From Pleurodeles waltl (taxonomy: Eukaryota; Chordata; Amphibia; Caudata; Salamandridae), in assembly GCF_031143425.1 (NCBI RefSeq), contig NC_090445.1:817486317-817550316 (forward strand): a stretch of 64,000 nt of DNA, read 5' to 3'. Made by a program: the position numbers and the translations under genes. Shown in pieces: positions 11,901-24,100 of this stretch (its first letter is position 1; the number at the start of each line of letters is the position of its first letter). Under the pieces are notes generated by a model. It searched no databases. It saw only the letters and a list, made by a program, of their open reading frames with translations, and had not been told where the DNA came from.

Positions 11901-14683
11901 GCCCGAGACGACCCCCCTGGACCACCACAGCGAAGCTTGCAGAGAGAATCCAGAGGCTCCCCCTGACTGCGACTGTCTGTTACAAGGAACCCGACGCCTG
12001 GACCAAGCACTGTACCAGCAGCCCCCAGGACCAGAAGGAACTGAACTCTAGTGCAGGAGTGACCCTCAGGTGACCCTCTGCCTAGCCCAGTCGGTGGCTG
12101 GCCCAAGAAGCCCCTCTGTGCCCTGCCTGCACCGCTAGAGTGAGCGGGTCGCTCAAATGATTTCTATTACAAACCCGATGCCTGCTTTGCACACTGCACC
12201 CAGCCACCCCTGTACCGCTGAGGGTGTATTTTGTGTGCCTACTTGTGTCCCCCACAGTGCTCTACAAAACCCCCATAGTCTGCCCTCCGAAGACACAGGT
12301 ACTTACCTGTTGGCAGACTGGAACCGGAGCACCCCTGTTCTTCATAGGCGCCTATGTGTTTTGGGCCCTCCTTTGACCTCTGCATCTGACCGGCCCTGTG
12401 TTGCTGGTGCGGTGACTTTGGGGTTGCCTTGAACCCCCAACGGTGGGCTGACTATGCCCAGGAACTTAAACTTGTAAGTGCCTTACTTACCTGAAAAACG
12501 AACCATTACTTACCTCCCCCAGGAACTGTTGATTTTTGCACTGTCCACTTTTAAAGTAGCTTATTGCCATTTTAACTAAAACTCTGTATGTTACTGCTCC
12601 AATTCAGAGTTCCTAACTTAGCTGTGTGGAGTACCTTGCATTTTATGTATTTACTTCAAATCTTGAATCTTGTGGTTCTAAAATAAATTAAGAAAATATA
12701 TTTTTCAATATAAAAACTATTGGCCTAGAGTTAAGTCTTTGAGTGTGTGTTCCTCATTTATTGCCTCTGTGTGTACAACAAATGCTTAACACTACCCTCT
12801 GCTAAGCCTACTGCTCAACCACACTACCACAAAATAGAGCATTAGAATTATCTAATTTTGCCACTATCTTACATCTACGGGGAACCCTTGGACTCTGTGC
12901 ACACTATCTCTTACTTTGATTTAGTATATACAGAGCCAACTTCCTACACACAGGAATTATACTGACTGAAAAATACTCGATTTTCTTTATTAGGAAATTT
13001 GTGGTGGATGACATCAATCTGCTGACTACAGAACCGTTTTGGTCTTTATGTATTAATTGTTGCACGACTGGTGTGATCCTGATGGCCCAGACTTTTGTTA
13101 AGATTTTATAATCTGCATTCAGCAGGCTGATTGGGTGGTATGCATCTGGTTTTAGTGGATTTTTATCTTTTTTTCAGAAAGCTGACTATCCTTAACTCTT
13201 TAAAAGTTGGAGTTATTTCTAAACCCTCGAGTATTGCACTGTATAATTTTGTTAGAAACAGTACTAGCTCTTCACGAACGGTTTTGTAGAATTCTATTGG
13301 GAATCCATCCCCGCCATAAGCTTTTGCACTTGGCATTTTCTGGATAGTTCCCTTGATCTCAGAGGGCATAATCTTCTGCGTTATATCGTTTTGAACATTT
13401 AGCTGCATTTCTGGTAGCGTAATTGGCTTATAATACTGGTCTAACTGTGTACATGAAACTGCATAATCAAACTCATAAATTCTAGAGTAATATGACATAA
13501 ATACGTGAGCAATAGCTTTCTCATGAGTAACGATTGTACTTGTCTCAGGATCCTGAATTTGATGTACTGTCTGCTTTTTGTGTTTTATGCGAGTACCTAT
13601 TTGCTGACTTTCTTCATAAACCTTCTGCTGGTAGGCCCTCAAGCTAGATACTTCCTCAAGAATAACTAAATCTTTTAACTTTGCTTTTGTTTAGTATCAC
13701 ACCTTGCCGCTTCCTGCCCCCCTGCTTTCAATCGTCTGCTGCATTGTCTATTGCCATCTGAAGTTTTTTAATTTCAATCTCTCGCTGTCGAGTCTGCGAT
13801 GCTTTAAAAGAGATAATTTTCCCCCTAGCTGTAGCTTTAAATGCCTCCCAGACATTGGACAGAGATGCCAAATTCAGGTTGCGCTGAAAGAACTCCTGTA
13901 TGAATTTTCCCATATCTAAGACCCACTGCTGATTAATGAGTAAAGATATATTGAATTGCCATCTGGCTCTCTCTTTTCTAGCTGCATCTAATTCTATCGT
14001 CGCCATGACCACTGAATGGTCAGAAAAAGCATTAGCCCACATATGTGAACCAGCCCCCTTCAGTATACGAGATATTAGAAAGAAGTCTATCTGTGAGGCA
14101 GTGTGAAAAGCAAGTATATTGAGTGGCTGCTGGGTATTCTTCTTGCCAAGGGTCCACTACCTGAAAATCACTTTTTATTATATTCAAGATTCTCTTAGTT
14201 TTAGGTTTTAGTTATCTTTTCGTCTGATTAGAGGTATCTAATCTAATATCTTGAACATAATTGAAATTCCCTCCAATAATGAAGAGACCTGTGGCACTCA
14301 TTACTATATTACAGAGTTGCACTAGTGGCTCTACCTCATCCATTATTGGCCCATAGCAATTGACCAAATTGATTTAAACTCCTGATTGTCTACCTTAGAG
14401 CCAGATCCACCTCCCCTTGGGATCTCGAATGACCTCTTTTATACTCCAATCAACTCTGTTACTCAACTATATTTCCACCCCTCTCACTGGCAACCCAGAT
14501 GAAGCTAATAAAGCTACCAAGTACTGTTTTGGGATATATATTTTGGGGCTATTACTTTTTCGATGGGTTTCCTGAAAATAAATAACTTTGGAATTGATGT
14601 ATCAACCATTTTAACATTGCCTGATATTTCTGCCTTTTTAAAATACCATCTGCATTGCAGGAAATAATCTTACATTTCACCAT
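8957..14683 (-). pseudogene. L1 ORF2 (endonuclease/RT), fragmented
   Basis: The likely start is the minus-strand ATG at 14,683, giving MVKCKIISCNADGI, an endonuclease N-terminus. The endonuclease SDHS block falls at 14,042-13,980. The RT fingers region is 13,642-13,163 (GDGFPIEFYK). The LDAEKAFD block is at 10,250-10,225 and GTRQECPLSP at about 10,085-10,055. The catalytic motif reads FADG, with the second Asp as Gly (codons at 9,940-9,948). The C-terminal frame ends at the TAA at 8,957. The insertion at 10,267-12,948 separates two halves of the RT. Confidence 0.87.
10267..12948 (+). mobile_element. Solo-LTR-like insertion inside the L1
   Basis: The segment begins TGTAAGGAAATG and ends CTTCCTACA, so its ends are near-inverted (TGTAGGAA type). 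It is flanked by CACAT (10,262-10,266) and CACAG (12,949-12,953), a probable 4-5 bp duplication. Removing it rejoins the L1 RT in frame. An AATAAA at about 12,682 on the plus strand supports plus orientation. No gag or pol motif is visible, so a large solo LTR is the best call. The sequence is GC-richer than its surroundings and resembles a common newt repeat as I remember it. Confidence 0.7.
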
Positions 14684-15398
14684 ATCTTGTCATTAGCTTG
14701 ATAGTAGCCTTTTCCCCCAGCCATATCTAGTGTCTGCTACTTTGTGGGAAAACCTGAATTTTCTCAGCCTTTTAGTCCCCCCGCCACCGACGTGCAGCCC
14801 CTCACTTCAACCCTGGACCCACCCCCATCCCTCTTTTTCCTCCCTGAGTGATCTGGACTTGAGGCCCTCATGCCTAGGGACTCTCAGAGAACTCCCCTCC
14901 CATAATCCCAACCAGTGGTCCTGCCCTACCCCATTACCCCTTCTGTGGTGCCTTGACATAGCTCAGTTTATGCCAAAGCGTCCTGGAGGCATCATGGTCT
15001 TTTCCCTTTTTCTCGGATGCTACCAGCCTTTAAGTATTGATGCCCCTCCATCGATACATTACTACTCATGAGAAAAAGAAAAAAAAATGTGTTTGTCACC
15101 CTTCTGCTTCCCTTTCACCATCTCAAATGAGCGAGCGCATAGCTATCAACTTTTAAAGCTTAGTACAATGTTTTCTTTTCTTTTTTTCCTTTTATCATCT
15201 TCCTCCCTTTCTTTCCTTCCTTACTTTTTACAACCCCTTCCCACCTGTGCTCCGTATCGAGTTCAGAAAAGTTTTCACCTCCTCCACAGCCTGGAATATA
15301 TTAGCATGTCCCTTATGTATAATTTTCAATTTCGATTGCTGGACCAGAACAGCTGGTGCCCCTATACTCTGAAAAACTGGAATCAGCTCTTCAAACTC

Positions 15399-16151
15399 TC
15401 AGCGTCTGCGCGCTGCAAGTGCGGACATATCAGAGAAGATTATAAATGAGTAGTCTCCCGGAGTTGAAAAGGTCCTTGCTTTAATGGCCAGTGAGAGAAT
15501 TCTTTTTTTGATGCGATAGTCTCCAAAGTTGACCACTATCGTGCATGGATATTTTGCACCATGTGGATGAACTGCCAGGACTCGATCGGCCCGTTTAATG
15601 GTAAGATCCGTCCTACTATTGACTGGCTCCATTAGAACATACTGTTTGATCAGGTCTGAGATTAATTTAGTAACCGTCTGACCAGTCTCTCTCCCTTCCA
15701 GTATTCCTGTGAACATTAAATTAGAACGGTGGGAGAGATTCTCAACATCGTTAACCCGGGTCTGCAAGTTGGCCAGTTCAGCTTGATATCTGACAATTGA
15801 TGCTTCCAAATGGGATCCACTGTCCTCTAGGTCTACAACCCACTGTCCGACTTCCTTAATACGAGTGTGCAACTGCTGCAAATTGTTGTTAAGACTAAGC
15901 TGGGCTTTCGTCCTACGATTTGCTTCCTCCTGCAATAGTTTTAAAGCCTTAAGTTCACTAAGGACCTGAAGAAGCAGAGCCTCTGTAGCTGAGGAGCCTT
16001 CTCCCGCTTGAAATCCTCCTATGTCGTTGTGGGAAGCCTGCCCCGGATGCCAGGAACCCAAGCCAGCGCATGCTGAAGAACTCCTCTTTTCCACCATTTT
16101 GTCAACTTCTTGATGCCCCGCTGTGGCCTCCGTCTGTATTGAGTCTAGCAT
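15399..16151 (-). pseudogene. L1 ORF1 (RNA-binding protein), largely open
   Basis: This 250-codon frame has a long coiled coil in the first half (LLQEANRRTKAQLSLNN and similar), then an RRM-like region with RSNLMFTGILEG, and a C-terminal domain ending with SDMSALAARRR. This is the usual layout of an L1 ORF1 protein, a trimeric nucleic-acid chaperone. The reading continues 5' of ORF2 with a roughly 700-bp spacer. It should not be mistaken for a host coiled-coil gene. Confidence 0.82.
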
Positions 16152-17404
16152 CAGCGAATTATTTATTGTGCCAGGAGAGATATAGGGTTCAGAATGCCAC
16201 TGGGTATTCAGTAAAGTATAGGGCGATGGACTCTGGGAAATAGGTACTGAGTTAATTGGGTTACATCTAGCCTGCCTCCTCCCTCTCTCCTTTTCCCCCC
16301 ACCATTGAGTGTTCCGCTGAAAGCGCCAGGTTAGGTGGTTCCTTGGACTCTTTGGATCCAGTCATGGAAAACATAGGATATGTCTGCAGCTGGCCATTCC
16401 TGTTTTGCTGGATGCTAGCCTGGCCTTATTCTTGTGGAAGGCTCTGGCTGGAGGTCTGTAAGTGTCCCTCTATCTGGTTGCCACTTATATGCCCGTTGGA
16501 CTCCGATTTCATATGTGCCCCTTTTGCTATGGAGGTAGCTTGAGAGGTGCAGAAACAAAGTGGTGTTTGAGAGGGAGGTTGCGGCACTGGGGAGATTGGA
16601 TCTGGGCTAAAGCTTTTTTCCCATGAAACAGGGCGTTTGGTTTTTGAATTTCGCACCACCTTCATGTTCTTGCCTGTTGGATGTGCCTTAGGCTGGAATT
16701 CCCAGGAAATCCTTTTCATAGTGTTGGGTATCGGTTTCCTAAAAAAAAGCAGGGCCCCCCTTCTTTTTAACTAAGCGCCCCCTGCTGGATTGCCACAAGC
16801 CGCACCCACACCTATGCATGCCGCTTCCGTAGCACGCCAAGCTGATCAACCCCTGAAAGAGGGGTTAATGCTACTTTCTCTGGGGAGAGGAGGAGGGTAA
16901 ATGTGAGGGCAAATTGGCATGCCTCTGCCCTCTCCGCTGTACTGCTTTTCGTTTGCTCTATCGTAAACGAGTGCACAAGACAGGAAACATGTGTGAGAGC
17001 AATTGGATGTATGCAGGGTAGTAAAAAATAGTAAGGTGTCATCAGAAAATGTTTTTGTTTTCACTCACCCCTGCCCTCTGCATGATCGTGACTGATTGCT
17101 TGCTACTAGTCCTGGCCTGCCCCGGCCTTTAAATCATGCTCCATAGTCCCAGTCGCAAGTAGACTCGTGGAAAATAATCTTCCAACTCTGAGAAGGGGGG
17201 GGGTCGTTACGAGCTCCTTTGGGCTTCCTTGGGCTCCCCTGGCTGAAATTAGGCTACTATATTACCACCGTCGTTCCTGCTGTGTTGCTGGCGTTGGCGG
17301 CATCCATTCCATGTCCTCTAGCGTGTTGCTCTGCAGATGCCCCCGTCGCTGCAGCGTTAACCGCGGAGCATGACGGGAGCTCCCAACATGGCGTTTCTGT
17401 GGGT

Positions 17405-17420
17405 GGTGTTATGCTATCAT
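17405..17420. repeat. L1 target-site duplication, high-coordinate copy
   Basis: GGTGTTATGCTATCAT at the 5' end of the minus-strand L1. It pairs with the copy at 7,966-7,981. Confidence 0.8.
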
Positions 17421-17880
17421 GTAGGTGTAGGGGTTTCTAGGTGCCTTATTTGTGGAGTGGGTCAGATGAAAAGTGACAGGGTTAAATATTGAGGATTCAG
17501 AGAATACCAAACCCAAGCCATAGTTGAACGATTAAGGCTGACAACAGGTAACTATCAAAATAAATAAAAATCAGCATAGAGGGAGTGGATCAAGAAGACA
17601 GTAAAGGAAATTATTCAAATTCAAAAAAAGAGTTTGGCGAAGGAAGAATAGTATAATTTATAGATTTTAGCTTAATATTTTCAAAGCCCACATTTTGAAA
17701 AGCATTAGACAGAAGAACACATAACAGTAAGGGAACTGAGTGTTTAAACAAAATCAATAAAAGAATAGAAGTTTCATTAAAAAAATAAGAAGGAATGATC
17801 TTATTTACCAGGTAAAAACAATGTTACAAGCACTGGAATCACTGCTGATAACTCAATCATTAGTGCTGTCAAGCCTTTAC
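17421..17880. other. Intronic DNA, nothing recognised
   Basis: AT-rich sequence between the L1 and the last visible CFAP58 exon. I saw no open frame with family features and no repeat boundary. Confidence 0.5.
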
Positions 17881-18027
17881 CTTCAAAGCATCTTTCTCCT
17901 TTTCTATTCTTTGGTGGTCCAGATGAACTTTTACCAGAGCAGCTTCTTTGGATGTGATTTCTTCTTTTAGTTGATCCACTTGATGATTCATAATCTTCAG
18001 TTTCCTCTTCATTTCAGTATTTTCATC
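17881..18027 (-). CDS. CFAP58: CFAP58 exon (most 3' exon visible)
   Basis: This 147-bp exon encodes 49 codons, phase 0 at both ends, from DENTEMKRKLKIMNHQVDQL to RIEKEKDALK. The acceptor is AATGACAG and the donor is GTAAAG. It corresponds to the CFAP58 segment MKRKLKIM.HQVDQLKEEI...KEAALVK.H. No stop codon is present, so the gene continues to lower coordinates. I found no further exon between 17,880 and 1. Either the next intron is longer than 17.8 kb or a short exon was missed. The seven exons together give 359 uninterrupted codons. Confidence 0.93.
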
Positions 18028-19058
18028 CTGTCATTACGAAATACAATAACACAACATAAGCTACATAAAAGGCCTTGTATGCTCGTGGTTTGTCATTGTT
18101 ATGTAAATTGAAGACCCAACAACATACAAAATAAATCCATAACCCTTGAGGTGGATTTATTTAAACAAAAAAATCTTGTATATTCACATAATTCAAACAA
18201 CTCAAACAAACAATTACTGCACTTATACTTCACTTGTCAAATAAGGACATATAGGAAAAGGTTACTTAAGTGTCAACAGCAGGTCTTCATGGATGTCTTA
18301 ATTCACTTCATAAACAATGAATATCTCGGATTATGTGAATCATGTGGTGTCACTTTCACTTTAAAAAAGAGAGCAAGTTCCCTCCAATGGTATATAAATA
18401 TACATCCATAGGTACTTTTTTTTTAATTTATTGCTATCTTTACTTACTTCCCAGCAGTTGTAGTAGATAGAGAATGAGGTCCACAGTACAACAGACCATT
18501 AGATTTTTTTGCAGATGGTACTGCAAAATGACAGTACATTATGTGATCTGCATGGAATGCTATGTACCAAAAATACAATCTTAGCGCTCAAAATCTGCCT
18601 CAATTGCCCATGATGTGTTTTCATATAGCCAGTATGTGCTTATTGTTTACAAGTGCCACATTATCTTTAAATACTACTGACATACATCCTAAATATTCCA
18701 TAAAGTACATGGGATGTCTGATTACATTTAAATCTTTTAACTAAACTGTCCTGTGATTGAGAATTGGTATGTAGAGAATGGTGAACCAATGCAGCAATTT
18801 ACTGATCCAAATGACTGTGATGACATTCATGCTACAGTAGTAATTCATTTATAAAAGGGTCTACAAGAGCACATCACTCCTGCAACCTTATATCCATATC
18901 ATGCCAAACATAATGGATTATTGTTTATGTATGATATTATGGGTCACACCAAATGCCATGTGTGAGGTCATGAACAATGTATTGCCAGAGGTGAGGTTAT
19001 AGTTTTATAAATTGACCTTAACTGAAAAGTTTCAGAGGCTCTTAGGATTTGAATTGTG
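18028..19058. other. Intronic DNA, nothing recognised
   Basis: AT-rich intron sequence upstream (on the gene strand) of the exon at 17,881-18,027. Its frames of 60-86 codons have no family motifs. Confidence 0.5.
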
Positions 19059-19071
19059 AACATAATGTTAC
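19059..19071. repeat. Target-site duplication of plus-strand L1, 5' copy
   Basis: AACATAATGTTAC matches AACATAATGTAAC at 25,543-25,555 at 12 of 13 positions, with the first ten identical. The two copies flank the L1 and its poly(A) tail. Confidence 0.85.
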
Positions 19072-19710
19072 TTGGGGCGTGGCCTGGAAGGCCAAGATGG
19101 CGAACACGTGAACCCGCGGCTCCGCCAGGGACCAACACCTATTCTATTCATCTCTGTCCCACCGGGGGCCAGAGGTGGCTATCAATGACGGGGCTGTGAC
19201 TGGGACCCCTTCAAGAGGCATAGGGGGTCGTTTCCTGGCCTCTGAACGCAGGCTTCGAGAGGGCCGTGATACAGGAGGCGCTGGCGGCGCCTGTTGCGTT
19301 GCAGCCCACGGAGGGAGAGCGCCTGGTTCTGCAGCGGCCCGCATATGAGGAGGACCTAGGGGCTCCCAACAAGACGCAGGAGAGTTGGGAAGGAGGGCGA
19401 GGCGTGCGGCGGCTGATGCTCCCTGGACCTGCGGGTGCTCTACCGTTGAGTTGGAGAGACAAGGTGAGCGCTGGTAGCGGCCTGGGCTGGACGTGCAGCC
19501 CAGTAGCGCAGCCTGGTGCCAACAGGCTACGGAGGAGATGCCTTGGGTGACAATTGACTAATCCTGTCACCACCCCACATTGGCACGAAGCATAGGATTG
19601 GGGCAGGGGGCACGGCGGGGAGTACTCCTGGCTGAACTGTGGGCCCGGATTCTGGTGGTCGCACAGGGCTGAGAAGTGGAGGACTCTATCCCACCACCCC
19701 AGCATACCGG

Positions 19711-20807
19711 ATGACCTCCAGGGGTCGGAACAGAAGCAAGGCGCAGGCCCGCAAGCGTGCGGGTGATCTGACTCAAGGGGGCATGGCGGACTCTGTGTCG
19801 TTCCCCCCCCCCTGCAGGCCACATTGGACAAGATTTTGGGGGCCATAGAGGACACCAAGACAACGCTTCAGCGAGAAATCAGCCAGGTATCAGTGGAGGT
19901 GGGCTTACGGAGGGCGGACCACCAGAAACTAGTCGATAGGGTCCAGGAGACTGAGACCGTCCTGGCAGAGCTATCTCCAGTGCAGCAGGAACTCAAGGCC
20001 ACAGTCCTCCAGCAGCTGGAACGTCAGGCAGAGGATGCAGAAGGCCTCAATTGCAGGAACAATGTGAGAATTATTCGCCTTCCGGAGGGTGCTGAGGGTA
20101 CAGACATGGGGTCCTTCTTGGAAGGGTGGCTGCGGTCAGACGTTGCGCCGGAGCAACTTACCCCCTTCTTTGCATTGGAGCGCACATACCGGGAGCCATC
20201 GAGAGCTCTAGACCCGGGGCGGCCCCCACGAGTGGTTGTGGCCAAGTTACTTCACTACAGAGACAGAGATGTGCTGCTGCAGCGAGCTAGAGAGGCTGGA
20301 CCCTTCCGCATCGCAAATGGAAAGGTAACTCTGTTTACGGACTTCACTGCGGAGGTGCAGAACAGACGAGACTCCTACATGGCGGTATAGAGAGCCCTCC
20401 GGGACGAGGGCATTCAGTACTCCCTCTTATTCCCGGCTAGACTGAGGGTGATCGCCGAGGGTCACACTACCTTCTTTCAGACTCCTGATGAAGCATGGGA
20501 ATGGGTGGAGTCACATAAGTCTGGGGGGAGCCCTTGCGTCAGATCGGGATGCCCGGGGCACCGGGGCCATAGAGGGTCAAGAAGACAACGAAGCAAGCTC
20601 CGATCGAGTGTAGAACCGACCCCTGCTCAGAAGGAATCCGACAAGAAAGCGGCCTTGGAGGCAGTGGCGTCGCTGCGGAGCATAGATTCTTCTGCGGAGG
20701 CCAGTGAAAGGGACTCAGACCGTGCCTCTAATTCTTCGGGGGAGGGCTCCTGTTGTTCCGGCGGGGCCCCTAAGGTGACTCCTCAAACCGCTGATGATTT
20801 GGGTTGA
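19711..20807 (+). pseudogene. L1 ORF1, one frameshift and one premature stop
   Basis: The ATG at 19,711 starts MTSRGRNRSKAQARKRAGD. The frame is lost at a run of ten C at 19,803-19,812 and continues in the next frame with a coiled coil (from about 19,824) and an RRM-like domain (NCRNNVRIIRLPEG). It is stopped by a TAG at 20,388-20,390, which sits where coding sequence clearly continues (RALRDEGIQYSLLFPARLRV follows in frame). The tail to 20,807 is serine-rich. The stop is one transition away from CAG. Confidence 0.82.
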
Positions 20808-21139
20808 ACTTGACTGAGCTGCTCTGGCCCTGCAGTGAGGATCACAGCTTGAATACGGGGCCCTGTTGGCCACAGACCCCCCTTGGTTTCTCTGCTGCTG
20901 AGGTGCGAATGGCGAGAACACGGAATGACTCATTGTTTTGGTTGTGCCCCTTTACTGTTTGCTGGGTAACCTACAGTTGGAGAAGTGCCCTGGGGATGGG
21001 GCATTGGAGTTTGCAGTTACATGTTTTTGTTGTGCGCAAGAGACTGAGATTCACCGATTTGATATGGACACTGGTGGTTGGGGAATGGGTGGTGGGGGCC
21101 AGTTGTGGGTTCTGTGGGGGAGGCGAGTGATCGACCCTC

Positions 21140-24100
21140 CTTGATGTTACTCATATAGACTGGCAGACTATAACCTGTTAAGTTGGAACCTTAGGGGATG
21201 GGGACACTGACCAGATGACATAGATTCCTGACTTATTTGAAGTGGAGAGGAGTATATGTGGCACTGTTAAAGGAGACCCATCTTACCTCCAGTGAGGTGG
21301 GCAAACTACAACGTAGATGGCGAGGACAGGTGTTTGCCACCACTTACTCGGCTTTTGCACAAGGTGCACTAGTATGGGTAAGAGCAGGGGTCCCGTTCAA
21401 GGCCACAGCTGTCGATATAGACCAAGATGGTAGGTTTGTGATAGCAGAAGGTAGGTTACACGGAAGACAGGTATTGCTGAGCTGCATATATGCCCCTAAT
21501 CAGGACCAGGTTTCTTTTCTGCAGCGCCTCTCAGGCCGTCTAACTGGGGGGGACAACTAATGGTCTGGGGATTTTAATTGTGTTATAGATACTTAGCTGG
21601 AACGCTCTCTCCCTCCACTGCCTGGGGCGCCATTGCATAAAACAGCTAAGGGACTGAGGGACTAGATGACGCACTGGGGCCTACAGGATATGTGGCGGAA
21701 TCAGCACCCGGGGATAGGGACTACTCTTACTACTCCAGCTTACACCAGGTACAATCTAGAATAGATAGAGTGGTGTGCACTGGAAACCTAGCCCATGAAA
21801 TAACACACTCTGAGTACTTGGGACGCACCCTCTCAGACCATAGCCCATTACTTATAACTTGGCGTTGCGCAGAGTCCAGACCACCCATCCCGATGTGGAG
21901 ACTTAGGCTGGCTGCACCAGACCTCCCATACAGGGAAGCGCTTAGATCTTACCTCTTGGAGCGCATTAATATCAACTGGGGATCCGCTGCATCCCGACAT
22001 GTGGAATGGGAAACTCTTAAGGTTGCGACCCGGGGATTTTGCATGGGGCAGACAATGGGGATTAGAGGGACCCTTGAGCATGAGCTCATCCGATTGGAAA
22101 AGATAATACATGGCGGAGAGAATGACGGCAACACAGACCAGGCAGTGCGACATAGACTTCTTAAAGCGAAAGAATCTTACAACCTGACTGCGGAACAGTT
22201 GCGCTGCCATAGTTACCAGAAGTATTTGGCATCCATACATGCGGAAAAGGGTAGGTGGGGTAGGATGTTGGCGTGGTTGGTGAGGCCCTGTGGGGAGGGT
22301 GCACCAATTACAAGTGTAGGTGGCCTGGGAGGGGACTGCGTGCATGGGGCTGCCAAAATAAATGACGCATTTATGCACTACTACACGTCCCTTTACAGAA
22401 AACCAGAGGCAGACCTACTGGGCTCATTGGGCACCCGCTTACATTCATTGCCACTGCACACCCTGGCGCTTGAGGACAGGGAGCCATTGGGGGGCCCGGT
22501 GATGCTAGAGGAAGTTAGGACCGCCATTTTACAGCTGACAGCAGGTAAAACACCGGACACAGATAAACTCCCAATGGAGTTCTACAAGACGTATTTGGAT
22601 ATTCTGGCGCCCGCATTGGTTAAACTCTATGCGGAGGCGCTCCAGGAGGGAGCACTCCCTGAGACAATGAGGGAGGCACTGGTGGTTCCCTTGTCCAAGA
22701 CCGTGTCGCGGGAGGCACCAGTGACTGATTTTCGACCGCTGTTGATGCTGAACTGCGATTTTAAGATCTTGAGTAAGGTTCTGGCTAATCAGCTGGTTTC
22801 GCATATCCCTTTTCTTAATACATGACAACCAAAATGGTTTTATACCGGCACGCAACACATTCCTCAATCTCCGGTGATTGTTTGCTCTCCTGCATGATCC
22901 GCAGGCCGAGCAACCACCAGGGGCTGTGCTCCTCTCAGTAGACATCGAGATGGCGTTTGATTTGGTGCGATGGGATTACCCGAGGGCAGTGATGCTCTGA
23001 ATGGGTCTGGGTGAGGGATGGGTGCTTTGGGTTGACCTACTGTACTGTAGATCTGTGGCGCGGGTGAGGATGGGCTGGACAATGTCGGCCACGTACCCCA
23101 TATTTAGAGGCACCAGACAAGGTTGTCCGTTGGCCCCTCTTACTGTTTGCGCTCGCTATCGAGCCCTTGGCGGCCCAGTTCCGAGCGGAGGGGTGGGGCA
23201 GGGGGGTGATGTGGGGCCCTACGGAGCATAACATTTCACTCAACGCGGACAACATACTAATCTACCTGAGGTAGGGTGCATCTGGGGTCCCATTGGCACT
23301 CGCATTACTGGAGGATTTTGGCGACCACTCAGGCTTTAGGCTAAATAGAGAGAGACATATGTCTTCCCGTGGACAGCGGGCGAGCCACAGCCACCCTCCT
23401 GCCTTGCTGATATCGAATGGTCTCCCCACACCATTAAATACCTGGGAATTCAAGTGTTCCATGATCTAGGAGATCTCCGTGATGGCAATCTAGGCAAAGC
23501 GCTCTGGTCCTTGCGGTCATCCCTGGTGTTCTGGCGCTCCCTTAAACTATCCACGATGGCACGGGTATCCCTGTCCAAAATGATAATGCTGCCCCGTCTT
23601 TTATATCATTTCTCCAATCTCCCAGTGACTATCCGGTCGAGCTTGTTCAGGGATTTAAATATGCTGCTCCGGAAATTCATTTGGGACGAGGGCCGCCGGC
23701 GAACTGCTCTATCTATCTTGCGCCGTCCCGTGGATGAGGGCGGACTCTGGGTCCCAGATTTTGAACTTTATTATTTGTCGTGCCAACTCCAATGGATGAC
23801 TAGATGGTTTGCAGAGGGGGGCGGCTGTACCGGGTTACATCCAGGGGAGAGATAAGGGGAGACTTAATACTGGTGCGAATGCTTAATCACCAGATCCCAC
23901 TTCCAGCGAGGACCACCCTGCTGGCGGTGGCCCTCTCCTGCTGGAGAAAGTGTCTGAGACGTATGGGCATCAAGGTAGCCTACTCTCCAGCGATACCGTT
24001 GACAGCGTTACCCCGTGGCGCTCCATACCAGACATTGCCAAGAACTCAAATCGGGCCCTGACAGGAGTGGAGTCTCTGGGAGACTTCTTTCGAGATGGGG

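Larger units (their letters stand above)
7982..17404 (-). mobile_element. Full-length L1-clade LINE, interrupted by an LTR-like insertion
   Basis: On the minus strand the element runs from a GC-rich 5' region (17,404-16,160), through ORF1 (16,151-15,399), ORF2 (14,683-8,957) and a roughly 970-bp 3' region, to an A-rich tail (T-run on plus at 7,981-7,987). Paired 16-bp target duplications bound it. Removing the 2,682-bp insertion leaves about 6.7 kb, normal for an intact L1. Frameshifts and stops throughout ORF2 show it is dead. It lies downstream, on the gene strand, of the last visible CFAP58 exon. Confidence 0.88.

Noticed and set aside
15399..16151. A 250-codon coiled-coil frame that might be a host gene near CFAP58.
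   Set aside because: It lies inside a TSD-bounded L1, directly upstream of ORF2, and has ORF1 architecture.
21848..22378. A 176-codon minus-strand frame.
   Set aside because: It is an antisense shadow of the L1 ORF2 reading on the plus strand.
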